This document shows positions 17,489 through 26,387 of a stretch of 64,000 nucleotides of DNA, piece by piece. The first letter of the stretch is position 1. Every line of letters starts with the position of its first letter. Location of the stretch: contig OY762456.1 of assembly GCA_963665785.1 (NCBI GenBank), positions 4,199,192 through 4,263,191 of the forward strand. Direction: 5' to 3'. This DNA comes from UBA7455 sp026713185 (GTDB lineage: Bacteria; Pseudomonadota; Gammaproteobacteria; Pseudomonadales; Azotimanducaceae). The notes beneath the pieces were generated by a model, which did no database searches, was not told where the DNA came from, and saw only the letters and a list, made by a program, of their open reading frames with translations. Both the position numbers and the translations under genes were made by a program.

Positions 17489-18264
17489 GTCTGTGTCTGG
17501 ACAACGTGGGTTATGCCACAGGAGGCACTCGTCTGATAAAGGATATAAACCTTGAGATAGACAACGCCTTGATCACGGTATTGATAGGGCCGAATGGCGC
17601 CGGGAAAACAACGCTTCTCCGGACAGTCAGCGGTGAACTGGTTCCCGACTCGGGGAATATTTTGCTGGACAGTGACAACATTGCGGATATTGAATTGGAG
17701 CAACGTGCTAAACGCATTGCTTTTTTGACACAGCAATCTGTGCTTGACTTTCCTTTCAAGGGTCATGAAGTCATACAAATGGGGCGGATTCCCCACCTCA
17801 CAGGAAGAGAACATAATCATAAAGTTGTGCGGGCAGTTACGGATGCCTGTCAACTGCAGGACTTGTCAGAGAGAACCTTTACGACCCTGTCAGGTGGAGA
17901 GCAACAAAGGATACAGATTGGCCGCATACTGTGTCAGGTCTGGGATCAGATGGATACAGCCTGGATTTTGTTTGATGAGCCAACCTCTGCCCTTGATTTG
18001 TCTCATCAACTGGTCTTTTTCAAAGTGGTAAAAAGCCTGGTTCAAAGAGGGGCATCAATCATCCTGGTATTGCACGATATTAATCTGGCGGCGCGCTTTG
18101 CGGACAATATCGTACTGATGTCGGATGGCCGGATACTCGCTAGTGGACCACCCTCTGCGGTCATAAACAGTGACAACATCCAGGAGGCCTTTTCGGTAGA
18201 GATAGACCTCATCAGGAGCGAAGGGATTGAACGACCCATGATTCAGGCTAAAGTGCCCCGATAA
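17485..18264 (+). CDS. ABC transporter ATP-binding protein, HmuV-like
   Basis: ATPase partner of the FecCD permease. The 259-residue protein has Walker A GPNGAGKTTLLRTVSGEL, Q-loop in FLTQQS, signature LSGGEQQRIQIGRIL, Walker B WILFDEPTSALDL and H-loop VLHDINLAARFAD. The insertion between signature and Walker B (QVWDQMDTAWILF) and the downstream sequence resemble heme importer ATPase HmuV. Start ATG 17485 overlaps the permease stop as ATGA. polB begins directly after its stop codon. Confidence 0.9.
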   Translation: MSLCLDNVGYATGGTRLIKDINLEIDNALITVLIGPNGAGKTTLLRTVSGELVPDSGNILLDSDNIADIELEQRAKRIAFLTQQSVLDFPFKGHEVIQMGRIPHLTGREHNHKVVRAVTDACQLQDLSERTFTTLSGGEQQRIQIGRILCQVWDQMDTAWILFDEPTSALDLSHQLVFFKVVKSLVQRGASIILVLHDINLAARFADNIVLMSDGRILASGPPSAVINSDNIQEAFSVEIDLIRSEGIERPMIQAKVPR

Positions 18265-20670
18265 ATGGAAAACAGGATGAGGAGTGCCGGCCTGGAAGTA
18301 CCGCTTGACAGCGTTGTTGATGTTGAGACAAGTGATACCCCGGGTTTCATTCTGACCCGTCAGTGGCAGGAACATGAAGATGGTCAGGATCTGATTTTCT
18401 GGCTGGTAACGGATTACGGGCCACTTCGGGTAGTCGTTGAACAACAGCCTTCGGTATTTTTTATTGCTGAATCAAAACTGAATCAGGTCATCAAACTGCT
18501 TTCTGATATTGATGGATGGCGTCAGGAACACATCGATCTACAGACGTTTATTGACAGGGAAAGGGTGGTTGCCTGCTACTTTCAACAGCAGCGTGACCTC
18601 TATTTTGCAAGGTCCCGGCTTGCACAGGCGAATATTCCCGTATTTGAAGATGACATCAGGCCGACTGACCGCTATCTGATGGAGCGTTTCGTGACTGGTT
18701 CTGCTGCTGTCAAAGGCCGGATCGTTCCCGGTGACAGTGCCTGCAGTTGTGTCAATCCAAAGATTGTCAGCACAGAATACTCTCCGGAATTGCATGTGAT
18801 ATCTCTGGACATTGAAACGTCCGTAACGGACAACGTTGTACTTTCGATTGCTGTATACAGTGACATGGAACAACGGGTATTCATGGTTTCCAATACCAGG
18901 GTCAGCACAGACCATTGTCATGTTGAATGTCTTGAAGATGAAAAATCCCTGTTGATACGCTTTCTGGAATGGGTTGAAGAAAGCGACCCCGACGTCATCA
19001 TCGGTTGGAATGTCGTCGGTTTTGATTTGAATTTCCTGCAGGAACGCTGTACTGCGCTGAAGATTGATTTCCGGCTTGGCAGGTCCACGGAAAAGGTGAT
19101 CTGGCGTAGTGCAACCCGTGGCCGCGGCAGAAACTTTGCACTGGTTCCTGGCAGAGTGGTTCTGGATGGTATAGAACTGTTGAGAACCGCAACCTGGTCC
19201 TTTGAGAGCTTCTCTCTGGAGTTCGTCGCCAGAGAGTTACTGGGTCGGGGCAAACTGGTTAATGACGTGGATGCCCGCGCCGCGGAAATAGAGGAGATGT
19301 ATGCGGATAACCGTGCTCTGCTGGCCGAATACAATCTTCAGGACTGTGAACTGGTATGGGATATTTTTTCCAAAGCAGACCTGATTGAGTTTGCCATTGA
19401 ACGTTCCCGGCTTACTGGTCTGGACCTGGACCGTCCGGGGGGTTCGGTCGCTGCATTCGATTTCCTGTATTTGCCTCGATTGCATCGGGAAGGCTTTGTC
19501 GCGCCTTCGGCTGGTTCAGGCGTTACAGCCGGCAGTCCGGGTGGATTTGTGCTGGAGTCCCGGGCGGGGCTATACGAACATGTGGTGGTCCTTGATTTCA
19601 AAAGTCTGTATCCAGGCATCATTCGTACTTTCCACGTAGATCCCCTGGCGATGATCACTGCGGGAGATGATGCTATCGAAGGTTTTCGCGGTGGTCGTTT
19701 TTCAAGGACAAGAGCCCTTCTGCCTGGAATCATAGAAAATCTATGGCAGGCCCGGGACGTGGCAAAAAAAGATGGGCGGTCGGCAATGTCGCAAGCGATC
19801 AAAATCATAATGAATTCGTTTTACGGTGTATTGGGCACTTCGGTTTGCCGTTTTTTCGATACCCGTCTGGCAAGCTCCATTACCATGAGAGGTCACGAAA
19901 TCCTGCAGCGCACACGCGATTTGATAGAAGCAAAGGGTCTGCCGGTTATCTATGGTGACACTGATTCCGTTTTCGTACACATGGACTCAAAGCCGGATGT
20001 TTCCACAGCAGCAAGAGAACTCGTGACCTACCTTAATACCTGGTGGCGGGATGATTTGCAGAGGCGATTCAAAATACCGTGTTTTCTGGAAGTTGAGTTC
20101 GAGACACATTTTGAGAAATTCTTCATGCCCGCGATGCGTGGCTCGGAAAGAGGCAGCAAAAAAAGATATGCGGGTCTCGTTACCGAAGAGCAGGGTACAA
20201 GATTGATTTTCAAGGGGCTTGAAAGCGTCAGAAGTGACTGGAGCCCTCTCGCGAGGGAATTTCAGCAGGAACTCTACAGGCGCATCTTTCTGGACCAGCC
20301 CTTTGAGCAGTATGTGAAAACCGTGGTTGAGCAGGTTCGGCACGGGCAGATGGACGAGCACCTGGTGTTGAGACGCCGGATGAGGCGCCGGATGAAGGAC
20401 TATGTCAAGAATGTACCTCCCCATGTCCGGGCTGCTCGCAGTCTCTCGGAGATTCGTGCCAACAAGGGGTTACCACCTTTGCCGGACAGTGGTGGATGGA
20501 GTGAGTATGTCATGACAGTCAATGGCCCGGAACCACGGCAATATGTGACTTCATCTATCGATTATGGATTTTATGTAGATCGCCAACTGGCGCCGATTGC
20601 GGATGCAATTCTGTCCTTCAAAGGGACATCTCTGGCAGAGATCACAGATCAGCAGATGACCTTGTTCTAG
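18265..20670 (+). CDS. polB: DNA polymerase II (family B)
   Basis: Pol II is a high-fidelity, SOS-inducible family B polymerase used in replication restart and lesion bypass in E. coli. The 801 residues contain the 3'-5' exonuclease motifs (SLDIETS, IGWNVVGFDLNFL, EYNLQDCELV) and the polymerase motifs DFKSLYPGIIRTFHVDP (motif A), KIIMNSFYGVLGT (motif B) and YGDTDSVFV (motif C); all catalytic Asp/Glu residues are kept. It starts directly after the ABC ATPase stop codon with no ribosome-binding site of its own, which suggests coupling. No LexA box could be placed at this junction. Its 3' end overlaps the converging kinase gene by 29 bases. Confidence 0.96.
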   Translation: MENRMRSAGLEVPLDSVVDVETSDTPGFILTRQWQEHEDGQDLIFWLVTDYGPLRVVVEQQPSVFFIAESKLNQVIKLLSDIDGWRQEHIDLQTFIDRERVVACYFQQQRDLYFARSRLAQANIPVFEDDIRPTDRYLMERFVTGSAAVKGRIVPGDSACSCVNPKIVSTEYSPELHVISLDIETSVTDNVVLSIAVYSDMEQRVFMVSNTRVSTDHCHVECLEDEKSLLIRFLEWVEESDPDVIIGWNVVGFDLNFLQERCTALKIDFRLGRSTEKVIWRSATRGRGRNFALVPGRVVLDGIELLRTATWSFESFSLEFVARELLGRGKLVNDVDARAAEIEEMYADNRALLAEYNLQDCELVWDIFSKADLIEFAIERSRLTGLDLDRPGGSVAAFDFLYLPRLHREGFVAPSAGSGVTAGSPGGFVLESRAGLYEHVVVLDFKSLYPGIIRTFHVDPLAMITAGDDAIEGFRGGRFSRTRALLPGIIENLWQARDVAKKDGRSAMSQAIKIIMNSFYGVLGTSVCRFFDTRLASSITMRGHEILQRTRDLIEAKGLPVIYGDTDSVFVHMDSKPDVSTAARELVTYLNTWWRDDLQRRFKIPCFLEVEFETHFEKFFMPAMRGSERGSKKRYAGLVTEEQGTRLIFKGLESVRSDWSPLAREFQQELYRRIFLDQPFEQYVKTVVEQVRHGQMDEHLVLRRRMRRRMKDYVKNVPPHVRAARSLSEIRANKGLPPLPDSGGWSEYVMTVNGPEPRQYVTSSIDYGFYVDRQLAPIADAILSFKGTSLAEITDQQMTLF

Positions 20671-21664
20671 CGCTGGACCCCAGTTGTTTCACCATTTCCA
20701 CATCAGCTCGAGCGCCGAATCTGGAAACCAGAAGTGACGCGGACCGGTTGGCAAATGCTGCGGCATCGTCGTAACCCGCACCCCGGCATATCCGGTAGAG
20801 AAATGCCCCGGCGAAATTGTCTCCGGCACCGGTGGTGTCAACTGGAATCGTCGGGACCCCTGCTATCTGGTATGTGGTGTTACCGTCGCAGACGATGGCG
20901 CCGTCCTTGCCACATGTCATTGCAAATTTTGGACAGGCGTCACGGAGGGCTTTGATCGTTTCTTCCCGGGACGACGAATCGGTCCAGAGATTTGCTTCCT
21001 CTTCATTGCAGAACAGGATGTCGACACCGTGCTTGACCAGGACGTCAAATGAGTCTTTGAAATTCCTGACCATTGCCGGGTCGGACAGAGTCAATGCAAC
21101 GTCGACACGCCCTTTGCGGGCAATGGCCTGGGCTTCCAGTGCTGCATCAAAACCGGAAGGAGAACTGACCAGGTAACCCTCAATATAGAGTAATTGTGAA
21201 TCACACAAAGCATCTGGAACGAGTTCTCTGGCGGATAGACTTTGCGTGATGCCGAGATGGGTCGCCAATGTTCTTTCTGCGTCCGGTGTTACCAGAGAGA
21301 TACACTCTCCGGTTACCCCGGGTTCTCTATCCGCAGTCAGATTGGTGTGGATATCCAGATCTTTCAGATCTTTTACAAAGAAATCTCCGGTCTGATCGTT
21401 GGCTACCTTGCAACTGTAAAACCCATTGCCACCGAGTTGACTGACGGTGGCAACGGTATTCGCAGCGGAACCACCGCCAGCCAGCTTGATGACCTGATAT
21501 CCATGTTCATCTTCGAGCAGTTTGATCAATTTTTGCCGTTGTTCTTCTTCAATGAGCGTCATGACACCTTTGGGTAAACCGCTGAGATCCAGAAATTCAT
21601 CAGTGACTTCATATTCGCTATCGACAAGGGCATTGCCGACACCGTAGACATCATAGTGATGCAT
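20642..21664 (-). CDS. PfkB-family carbohydrate kinase, adenosine kinase-like
   Basis: Predicted adenosine or sugar kinase. The 340 residues begin YDVYGVGNALVDSEYEV, then LAGGGSAANTVATVSQLGG (substrate-binding Gly-Gly) and the C-terminal PfkB signature DTTGAGDNFAGAFLY with the catalytic Asp of GAGD. The N-terminal form GNALVD and overall layout fit the bacterial adenosine-kinase subgroup found next to hemL-type genes in many Proteobacteria. Substrate is inferred only. It begins directly after the hemL stop codon and converges on polB with a 29-base overlap. Confidence 0.9.
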   Translation of the reverse strand: MHHYDVYGVGNALVDSEYEVTDEFLDLSGLPKGVMTLIEEEQRQKLIKLLEDEHGYQVIKLAGGGSAANTVATVSQLGGNGFYSCKVANDQTGDFFVKDLKDLDIHTNLTADREPGVTGECISLVTPDAERTLATHLGITQSLSARELVPDALCDSQLLYIEGYLVSSPSGFDAALEAQAIARKGRVDVALTLSDPAMVRNFKDSFDVLVKHGVDILFCNEEEANLWTDSSSREETIKALRDACPKFAMTCGKDGAIVCDGNTTYQIAGVPTIPVDTTGAGDNFAGAFLYRICRGAGYDDAAAFANRSASLLVSRFGARADVEMVKQLGSSARTRSSADL

Positions 21665-22960
21665 CTACTGATTCTCTGTGTTGATGTCGTTGAATGCGAG
21701 TTCTGCTGCCGCGAGTGTCCTGTTGAACTCATCAACCCCGTGTGCACTGGAAACAAACGCAGCTTCAAATGGTGAAGGGGCAAGATAGATGCCCTGTTCA
21801 AGCATCCGGGAGAAAAAACGGTAGAACAGAGCCGTGTCAGCATTCATGACCTGATTGAAGTTGGTTACCGGTTTTGCTCGGGTAAAGAAGAATCCAAACA
21901 TGGCGCCTGCCTGATTGGTGGAAAAAGGAATGTTTGCATCTGCTGCCAGTTTCTCCAGATTCGATGCCAGTGTCGCGGTGTTTATGGCAAGGTTTTCAAA
22001 GAAATTTTCATTACAGATCAGATTCAGGGTTTCCAATCCCGCGGCCATTGCAACAGGGTTACCCGAAAGCGTCCCGGCCTGATATACATCTCCCAGTGGC
22101 GCCAGCCTGGACATGATGTCCCGGCGCCCACCGAATGCACCTACCGGCATTCCGCCGCCGATCACCTTGCCCAGCGTCGTGAGGTCCGGTCTGATACCGT
22201 AGAGTATTTGTGCGCCGCCCAGAGCAACCCGAAAACCGGTCATCACTTCGTCAAAGATCAAAAGACTGCCATGCCGGTCACAGACATCCCGCAAACATTG
22301 CAGAAAGCCTGGTACAGGTGGTACACAACCCATGTTCCCAGCCACTGGTTCTACGATAATTGCTGCGATGTCATCACCTGTAGACGCAAATATCGATTCC
22401 ACCTGAGCGGCATTATTGAATTCCAGGGTCAGAGTATGCGCCGCAACATTCTCCGGAACCCCGGCGGAGTCAGGTATGCCCAGAGTAAGGGCGCCGGACC
22501 CTGCTTTTACCAGCAGCGAGTCTGCATGACCGTGATAGCAACCTTCAAACTTTACGATTTTAGTACGACCGGTGAACCCACGAGCCAGTCTGATAGCACT
22601 CATGGTGGCTTCCGTACCGGAGTTAACCATGCGAATCATTTCCATTGATGGCAGATATTGACAAATTTTGCGGGCAAGTTCGGTTTCCAGTTCAGTGGGT
22701 GCACCGAAACTGAGTCCTTGTGTGATGGTTTCCTGGACACGACGGACGATCTGTGGATGTGCATGACCCAGGATCATCGGCCCCCATGAACCCACGTAGT
22801 CGATGTAACGTTTTCCATCAACATCCTCAAGCCAGGCGCCCTCTCCTTTTGAGATAAAAACCGGTTGTCCGCCAACGTGTTTGAATGCGCGTACGGGCGA
22901 GTTGACACCTCCCGGCAGCCATTTTTGTGCTTCTAAGAACAGGGATTTTGATCGTTTCAT
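21665..22960 (-). CDS. hemL: Glutamate-1-semialdehyde 2,1-aminomutase
   Basis: HemL makes 5-aminolevulinate from glutamate-1-semialdehyde in the C5 pathway of heme synthesis. From ATG 22960 the protein is 431 aa. It has PGGVNSPVRAF, YIDYVGSWGPMILGHAHP, NSGTEATMSAIRLARGFTGR, FEGCYHGHAD, IFDEVMTGFRVALGGAQ, the PLP lysine in LGKVIGGGMPVGAFGGRRD, and YQAGTLSGNPVAMAAG. An in-frame ATG at 22993 would add 11 residues with no homology. The kinase gene abuts its stop codon. It diverges from the DUF6776-like gene. Confidence 0.96.
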   Translation of the reverse strand: MKRSKSLFLEAQKWLPGGVNSPVRAFKHVGGQPVFISKGEGAWLEDVDGKRYIDYVGSWGPMILGHAHPQIVRRVQETITQGLSFGAPTELETELARKICQYLPSMEMIRMVNSGTEATMSAIRLARGFTGRTKIVKFEGCYHGHADSLLVKAGSGALTLGIPDSAGVPENVAAHTLTLEFNNAAQVESIFASTGDDIAAIIVEPVAGNMGCVPPVPGFLQCLRDVCDRHGSLLIFDEVMTGFRVALGGAQILYGIRPDLTTLGKVIGGGMPVGAFGGRRDIMSRLAPLGDVYQAGTLSGNPVAMAAGLETLNLICNENFFENLAINTATLASNLEKLAADANIPFSTNQAGAMFGFFFTRAKPVTNFNQVMNADTALFYRFFSRMLEQGIYLAPSPFEAAFVSSAHGVDEFNRTLAAAELAFNDINTENQ

Positions 22961-23086
22961 GGGGGTCAGTTGATTTACGTTCAGAGCGAGCATTCAACCA
23001 TAAGTGTGATCGGTATAACAGGACTTGGCGCTGGGGTTGTCAATTTCTGCTAAGCTATTGGAATCACAACTACAAAAAATAATCCA

Positions 23087-23809
23087 ATGGCAGCGGTCAA
23101 GGGCAGTAAACAACGTCAGATGATAGTGGTGCCTTATCGTCGGCCCTTATACAAAGTATCGGTTATCTTTGTATCTCTGGCTACTCTGTTCATTATTGGC
23201 TGGAGCATTTATGAATTCGGCATGACCCAGGGGAAGAACCTGGAAATCAAGATGGTCCGGGAACACGCTGAATTTAAATCCGGGTTGGCGAAAGCCATGG
23301 TTATCAATGATGACATGCGTCGTGAGATTGCGAATCTGAAACTGGGTAAAGAGGTTGATTCCAGAGCTTTGGAGGAAGTCCGTCTGAGAATAAAAGAACT
23401 CCAGAACCAGGTAGCACAACTTGATGAGGAATTACTGTTTTACAAGGTTGTAATGTTGCAGGACGTTGGTGATCATGGACTTCGGATCAGAAGTCTGGAT
23501 GTGGATGCAACAGCACCCAATCGGTACCGGTACAGTTTGTTGTTAACCCAGGTCTCGGACAGGTATGACTATATTCAGGGTGATGTACAGATCAACTTGA
23601 AAGGGTTGGAAGGTCAGCAGGAGAAAGCACTGCCTTTGCGTGAACTGGACAATAATCAAAAGGAACAGATAAACTTCAGATTCAAGTACTTTCAGAACAT
23701 CAATGGTGAATTGGCCTTGCCACAGGAATTTGAACCTCAGGAATTCATTGTTGTGGCTCAATCATCGGGTCAGAATGCGCAACGCCTTGAGAAGAGATTC
23801 AATTGGTAG
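23087..23809 (+). CDS. DUF6776-like single-pass membrane protein with coiled coil
   Basis: Function unknown. The 240-residue protein has a short basic N-terminus (KGSKQRQ...PYRRPLYK), one transmembrane segment at about 23-45 (VSVIFVSLATLFIIGWSIY), a coiled coil at about 55-115 (heptads through EEVRLRIKELQNQVAQLDEEL) and a compact beta-rich C-terminal domain. The topology suggests an inner-membrane anchor with a periplasmic domain. It is followed after 18 bases by a bactofilin gene and then erpA, an arrangement seen in Pseudomonas-like genomes, so a link to the bactofilin scaffold is plausible but unproven. Confidence 0.8.
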   Translation: MAAVKGSKQRQMIVVPYRRPLYKVSVIFVSLATLFIIGWSIYEFGMTQGKNLEIKMVREHAEFKSGLAKAMVINDDMRREIANLKLGKEVDSRALEEVRLRIKELQNQVAQLDEELLFYKVVMLQDVGDHGLRIRSLDVDATAPNRYRYSLLLTQVSDRYDYIQGDVQINLKGLEGQQEKALPLRELDNNQKEQINFRFKYFQNINGELALPQEFEPQEFIVVAQSSGQNAQRLEKRFNW

Positions 23810-23827
23810 TTAGAGTGAGGAAATGCT

Positions 23828-24298
23828 ATGTTTGGAAGAGATAACAATTCAGAAACAGGCACTACGCTTATTGCAACCAACTGTGAACTGGTTGGTGATA
23901 TACACTTCAGCGATCACTTGCTGATCAATGGTACCGTCAAAGGAAATATACTTGCCCAGGCAGGGTCGAATGCGACTGTTAACATCGGTGAAACGGGACG
24001 GGTAACGGGGCAGATAACTGTTCCAAATATCATCGTTAACGGGAACGTTCTTGGAGAACTGAATTCAGATAGACACATCGAGTTGGCTGCAAAGGCCGAA
24101 GTAAATGGGGATGTCTACTACAATCTGATCGAAATGGTGATGGGTAGCAGGGTTGTAGGCAATCTTGTTTACCAGAAAGACGGTACGAATGACAGCAAGG
24201 ATAAGGTCAGTATACCTCAACCGGAAGCCAGTGGTGCCGAATCACAAAGTATTGGAAAGATTCCACAGGTCGCTGTGATAAAACAGCCACGGAGTTGA
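23828..24298 (+). CDS. Bactofilin (polymer-forming cytoskeletal protein)
   Basis: Bactofilins polymerise without nucleotides into membrane-associated filaments that position cell-wall enzymes or other complexes. The 156 residues contain the beta-helical DUF583 core (about 14-120) with regular short repeats such as ELVGDIHFSDHLLINGTVKGNI, GRVTGQITVPNIIVNGNVLGEL and AEVNGDVYYNLIEM. The C-terminal ~35 residues are disordered and polar. The upstream single-pass membrane protein could anchor it, and a divergent M23 endopeptidase lies 0.5 kb downstream, a frequent partnership for bactofilins. Confidence 0.92.
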   Translation: MFGRDNNSETGTTLIATNCELVGDIHFSDHLLINGTVKGNILAQAGSNATVNIGETGRVTGQITVPNIIVNGNVLGELNSDRHIELAAKAEVNGDVYYNLIEMVMGSRVVGNLVYQKDGTNDSKDKVSIPQPEASGAESQSIGKIPQVAVIKQPRS

Positions 24299-24329
24299 AA
24301 AATACAGCTTGTAGTTGTATATAAAGATT

Positions 24330-24686
24330 ATGACAGACGTTCCCAGCATTGTTGATCCCCCTGGAATGAGGTTTTCCGATGCAGCCGCGAATAAAGTAAA
24401 ACGGCTGATCGAAGAAGAGGAAAACCAGAACCTTAAACTGCGCGTCTTTGTGACGGGTGGTGGTTGCTCTGGATTTGAATACGGTTTCACCTTTGATGAA
24501 GAGATTGAAGAGGATGACTCGGCATTTGAAAAAGAGGGTGTCACGTTGCTGGTTGATGCTTTAAGTTTTCAATATCTGGTTGGTGCGGAGATTGATTTCA
24601 GGGAAAATCTGCAGGGTTCAGGATTCGTGGTAAACAATCCGAATGCGGCTACAACCTGTGGTTGCGGGAATTCTTTCTCGATCTGA
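24330..24686 (+). CDS. erpA: Iron-sulfur cluster insertion protein ErpA
   Basis: ErpA is an A-type carrier that hands Fe-S clusters to apoproteins such as IspG/IspH. The 118 residues show FSDAAANKVKRLIEEEENQNLKL, VTGGGCSGFEYGFTFD with the first cysteine, LQYLVGAEIDF and the C-terminal TTCGCGNSFSI with the second and third cysteines; all three cluster ligands are kept. ATG 24330 is used; the frame extends five codons upstream. It lies 31 bases after the bactofilin gene. Confidence 0.95.
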   Translation: MTDVPSIVDPPGMRFSDAAANKVKRLIEEEENQNLKLRVFVTGGGCSGFEYGFTFDEEIEEDDSAFEKEGVTLLVDALSFQYLVGAEIDFRENLQGSGFVVNNPNAATTCGCGNSFSI

Positions 24687-24716
24687 TCTGGGGTCGTATA
24701 CCACTTAATTAAGGCT

Positions 24717-24735
24717 GTTCGCAGATGGCTTTGGG
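24717..24735 (+). repeat. Solo end of the MITE-like element
   Basis: GTTCGCAGATGGCTTTGGG matches the outer end of the inverted-repeat element at 453-600 (right arm read in reverse). No second arm is visible within the short erpA to endopeptidase gap, so this is either a remnant or a solo repeat. Confidence 0.55.
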
Positions 24736-24779
24736 TCAGACTTTGTACGGGTTTGTCAGCTGGTTTTGTGGATTACTGG

Positions 24780-26093
24780 TCAGTTCGGCGAGTCAACTTC
24801 CATTTGCGCAAATGCGCTTTCGCCCTGTATTGCGGCAAGCTGCATGAGTAACCCGGAAGTGGTTTTGCGGAAATGATCGATATCGGCAGATTGGATCGGA
24901 TTGGCTTTGGGGAGTTTGACAGTCCTTGGATTCCGGTGTACGCCGTTGACGAGAAACTCGTAGTGAAGGTGCGGAGCTGTTGCCCACCCTGTATCGCCAA
25001 CATAACCGATAGTCTGTCCCTGACGCACAGTTTTGCCTGATCTGATACCAGTTGCGAACCTTGAAAGATGTAAATACTTGGTGGTGTACTGCTCACCATG
25101 TTGAATCACCACGTACTTGCCGGATGGGTTGTTCTGGGTGGCGAGAGTGACGATCCCATCTCCTGATGCAACCACCGGTGTTCCTTTGTTTGCTGCGAAA
25201 TCAATACCTCGGTGTGGCATAATCCGCTTGTGGATTGGGTGTAATCTTCGCATGTTGAACTGGGAGCTGACGTGGGAAAAATGAACAGGGTCACGAATAA
25301 AGGCTTTTCGCATGCTCATGCCGTCCGGAGTGTAAAAATCCTCTTTTCCGTTTTCCCGATAACGCACAGCGGTGTAGGATTTGCCCATATTGACGAATGT
25401 CGCTGCCAGGATTTTCCCATCCTCTGCTTTTACGCCTTGGGCGTATATTTCCTCATACAGCAAGGCAAAGGAGTCACCCTGCCTTAAATCAAGGGCAAAG
25501 CTGATGTCCCATTGGAAGATATTGCTCAGTTTCATCAAAATATTGTCTGACAATCCGGCTTTTTTCCCGGCGAGAAACAAGTTCGGTGAATCCTCTTCGA
25601 TTTCAGCTACCCGGAACGCAGTGATGGTTTCGGTATTCAAATGGATATTATCGGCAAAATACTGCCCGTCCCGTTTTTCGATAAGCAATGTTTGAAGATT
25701 ATTTCTGTAGTATCGAAGGCTATCCAGTTCACCATTTGGTCCGATTTTAAGATCCAGGGATTTGCCCGGAAGAATGCGCCGTAATATGACAACATCATTG
25801 CCGATATCCATAATGGCCTGTAAATCCGCTGCGGACAGGCCTTCACGTTTGAATATGGTGGACAGGTTTTCGCCAGGCTTGATGGTTAATTTCAGCCAAT
25901 CGGCTGACGATTGGGAAATCACCTGGTCAGGGATAGGAGTTTCAGTGGGAGAGTAGGGAACCGAGACTTCCGGTGGTATTGGTATAATGATGTTCCCATT
26001 ATCTTTCTTTGCAGGCAGAGTCGAGATGACAACCATTAGTCCAAAAGCAAGGAACAGTGATATTCTGATATGAGTTCTCGGATGTATATTCAT
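24780..26093 (-). CDS. M23-family murein DD-endopeptidase, MepM-like
   Basis: Predicted zinc endopeptidase that cuts peptidoglycan cross-links during envelope growth. The 437-residue protein has an N-terminal membrane anchor or signal (ISLFLAFGLMVVISTLPA, 11-28), an OapA/LysM-like domain around 68-125 (WLKLTIKPGENLSTIFKREG), a middle domain, and the LytM/M23 catalytic domain at about 290-400 with HRGIDFAANKGTPVVASGDG (first H and D zinc ligands) and HLHYEFLVNG (catalytic and third-ligand His). It lies divergent to tyrS, as in Pseudomonas. The 294-base divergent spacer is AT-rich and carries the promoters of both, but no single box is clear. Confidence 0.93.
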   Translation of the reverse strand: MNIHPRTHIRISLFLAFGLMVVISTLPAKKDNGNIIIPIPPEVSVPYSPTETPIPDQVISQSSADWLKLTIKPGENLSTIFKREGLSAADLQAIMDIGNDVVILRRILPGKSLDLKIGPNGELDSLRYYRNNLQTLLIEKRDGQYFADNIHLNTETITAFRVAEIEEDSPNLFLAGKKAGLSDNILMKLSNIFQWDISFALDLRQGDSFALLYEEIYAQGVKAEDGKILAATFVNMGKSYTAVRYRENGKEDFYTPDGMSMRKAFIRDPVHFSHVSSQFNMRRLHPIHKRIMPHRGIDFAANKGTPVVASGDGIVTLATQNNPSGKYVVIQHGEQYTTKYLHLSRFATGIRSGKTVRQGQTIGYVGDTGWATAPHLHYEFLVNGVHRNPRTVKLPKANPIQSADIDHFRKTTSGLLMQLAAIQGESAFAQMEVDSPN

Positions 26094-26387
26094 GAAATCA
26101 TGGATAAAGTTATTCTTTATTTATATGAAAATTTACGAAACAGTTACCAAGCTTATACAAACTTATAAACCAAAATATACATTTGGACTGTAACATTCTG
26201 TGTAATTATTGATGTATAAACCAACGCTGCAAACTGTCGCAGCAAAGTGGTGTTAAATATACACTCTAACTGCGGATACTAACTATATAAAAAATAAAAG
26301 AAAAATAGAAGTGAAATTTTTCCTGTTTCAAATATGGGATTTGTGGAACTCAACCCGGCTTGCAATACAGTCATTTGGATAAATGCT

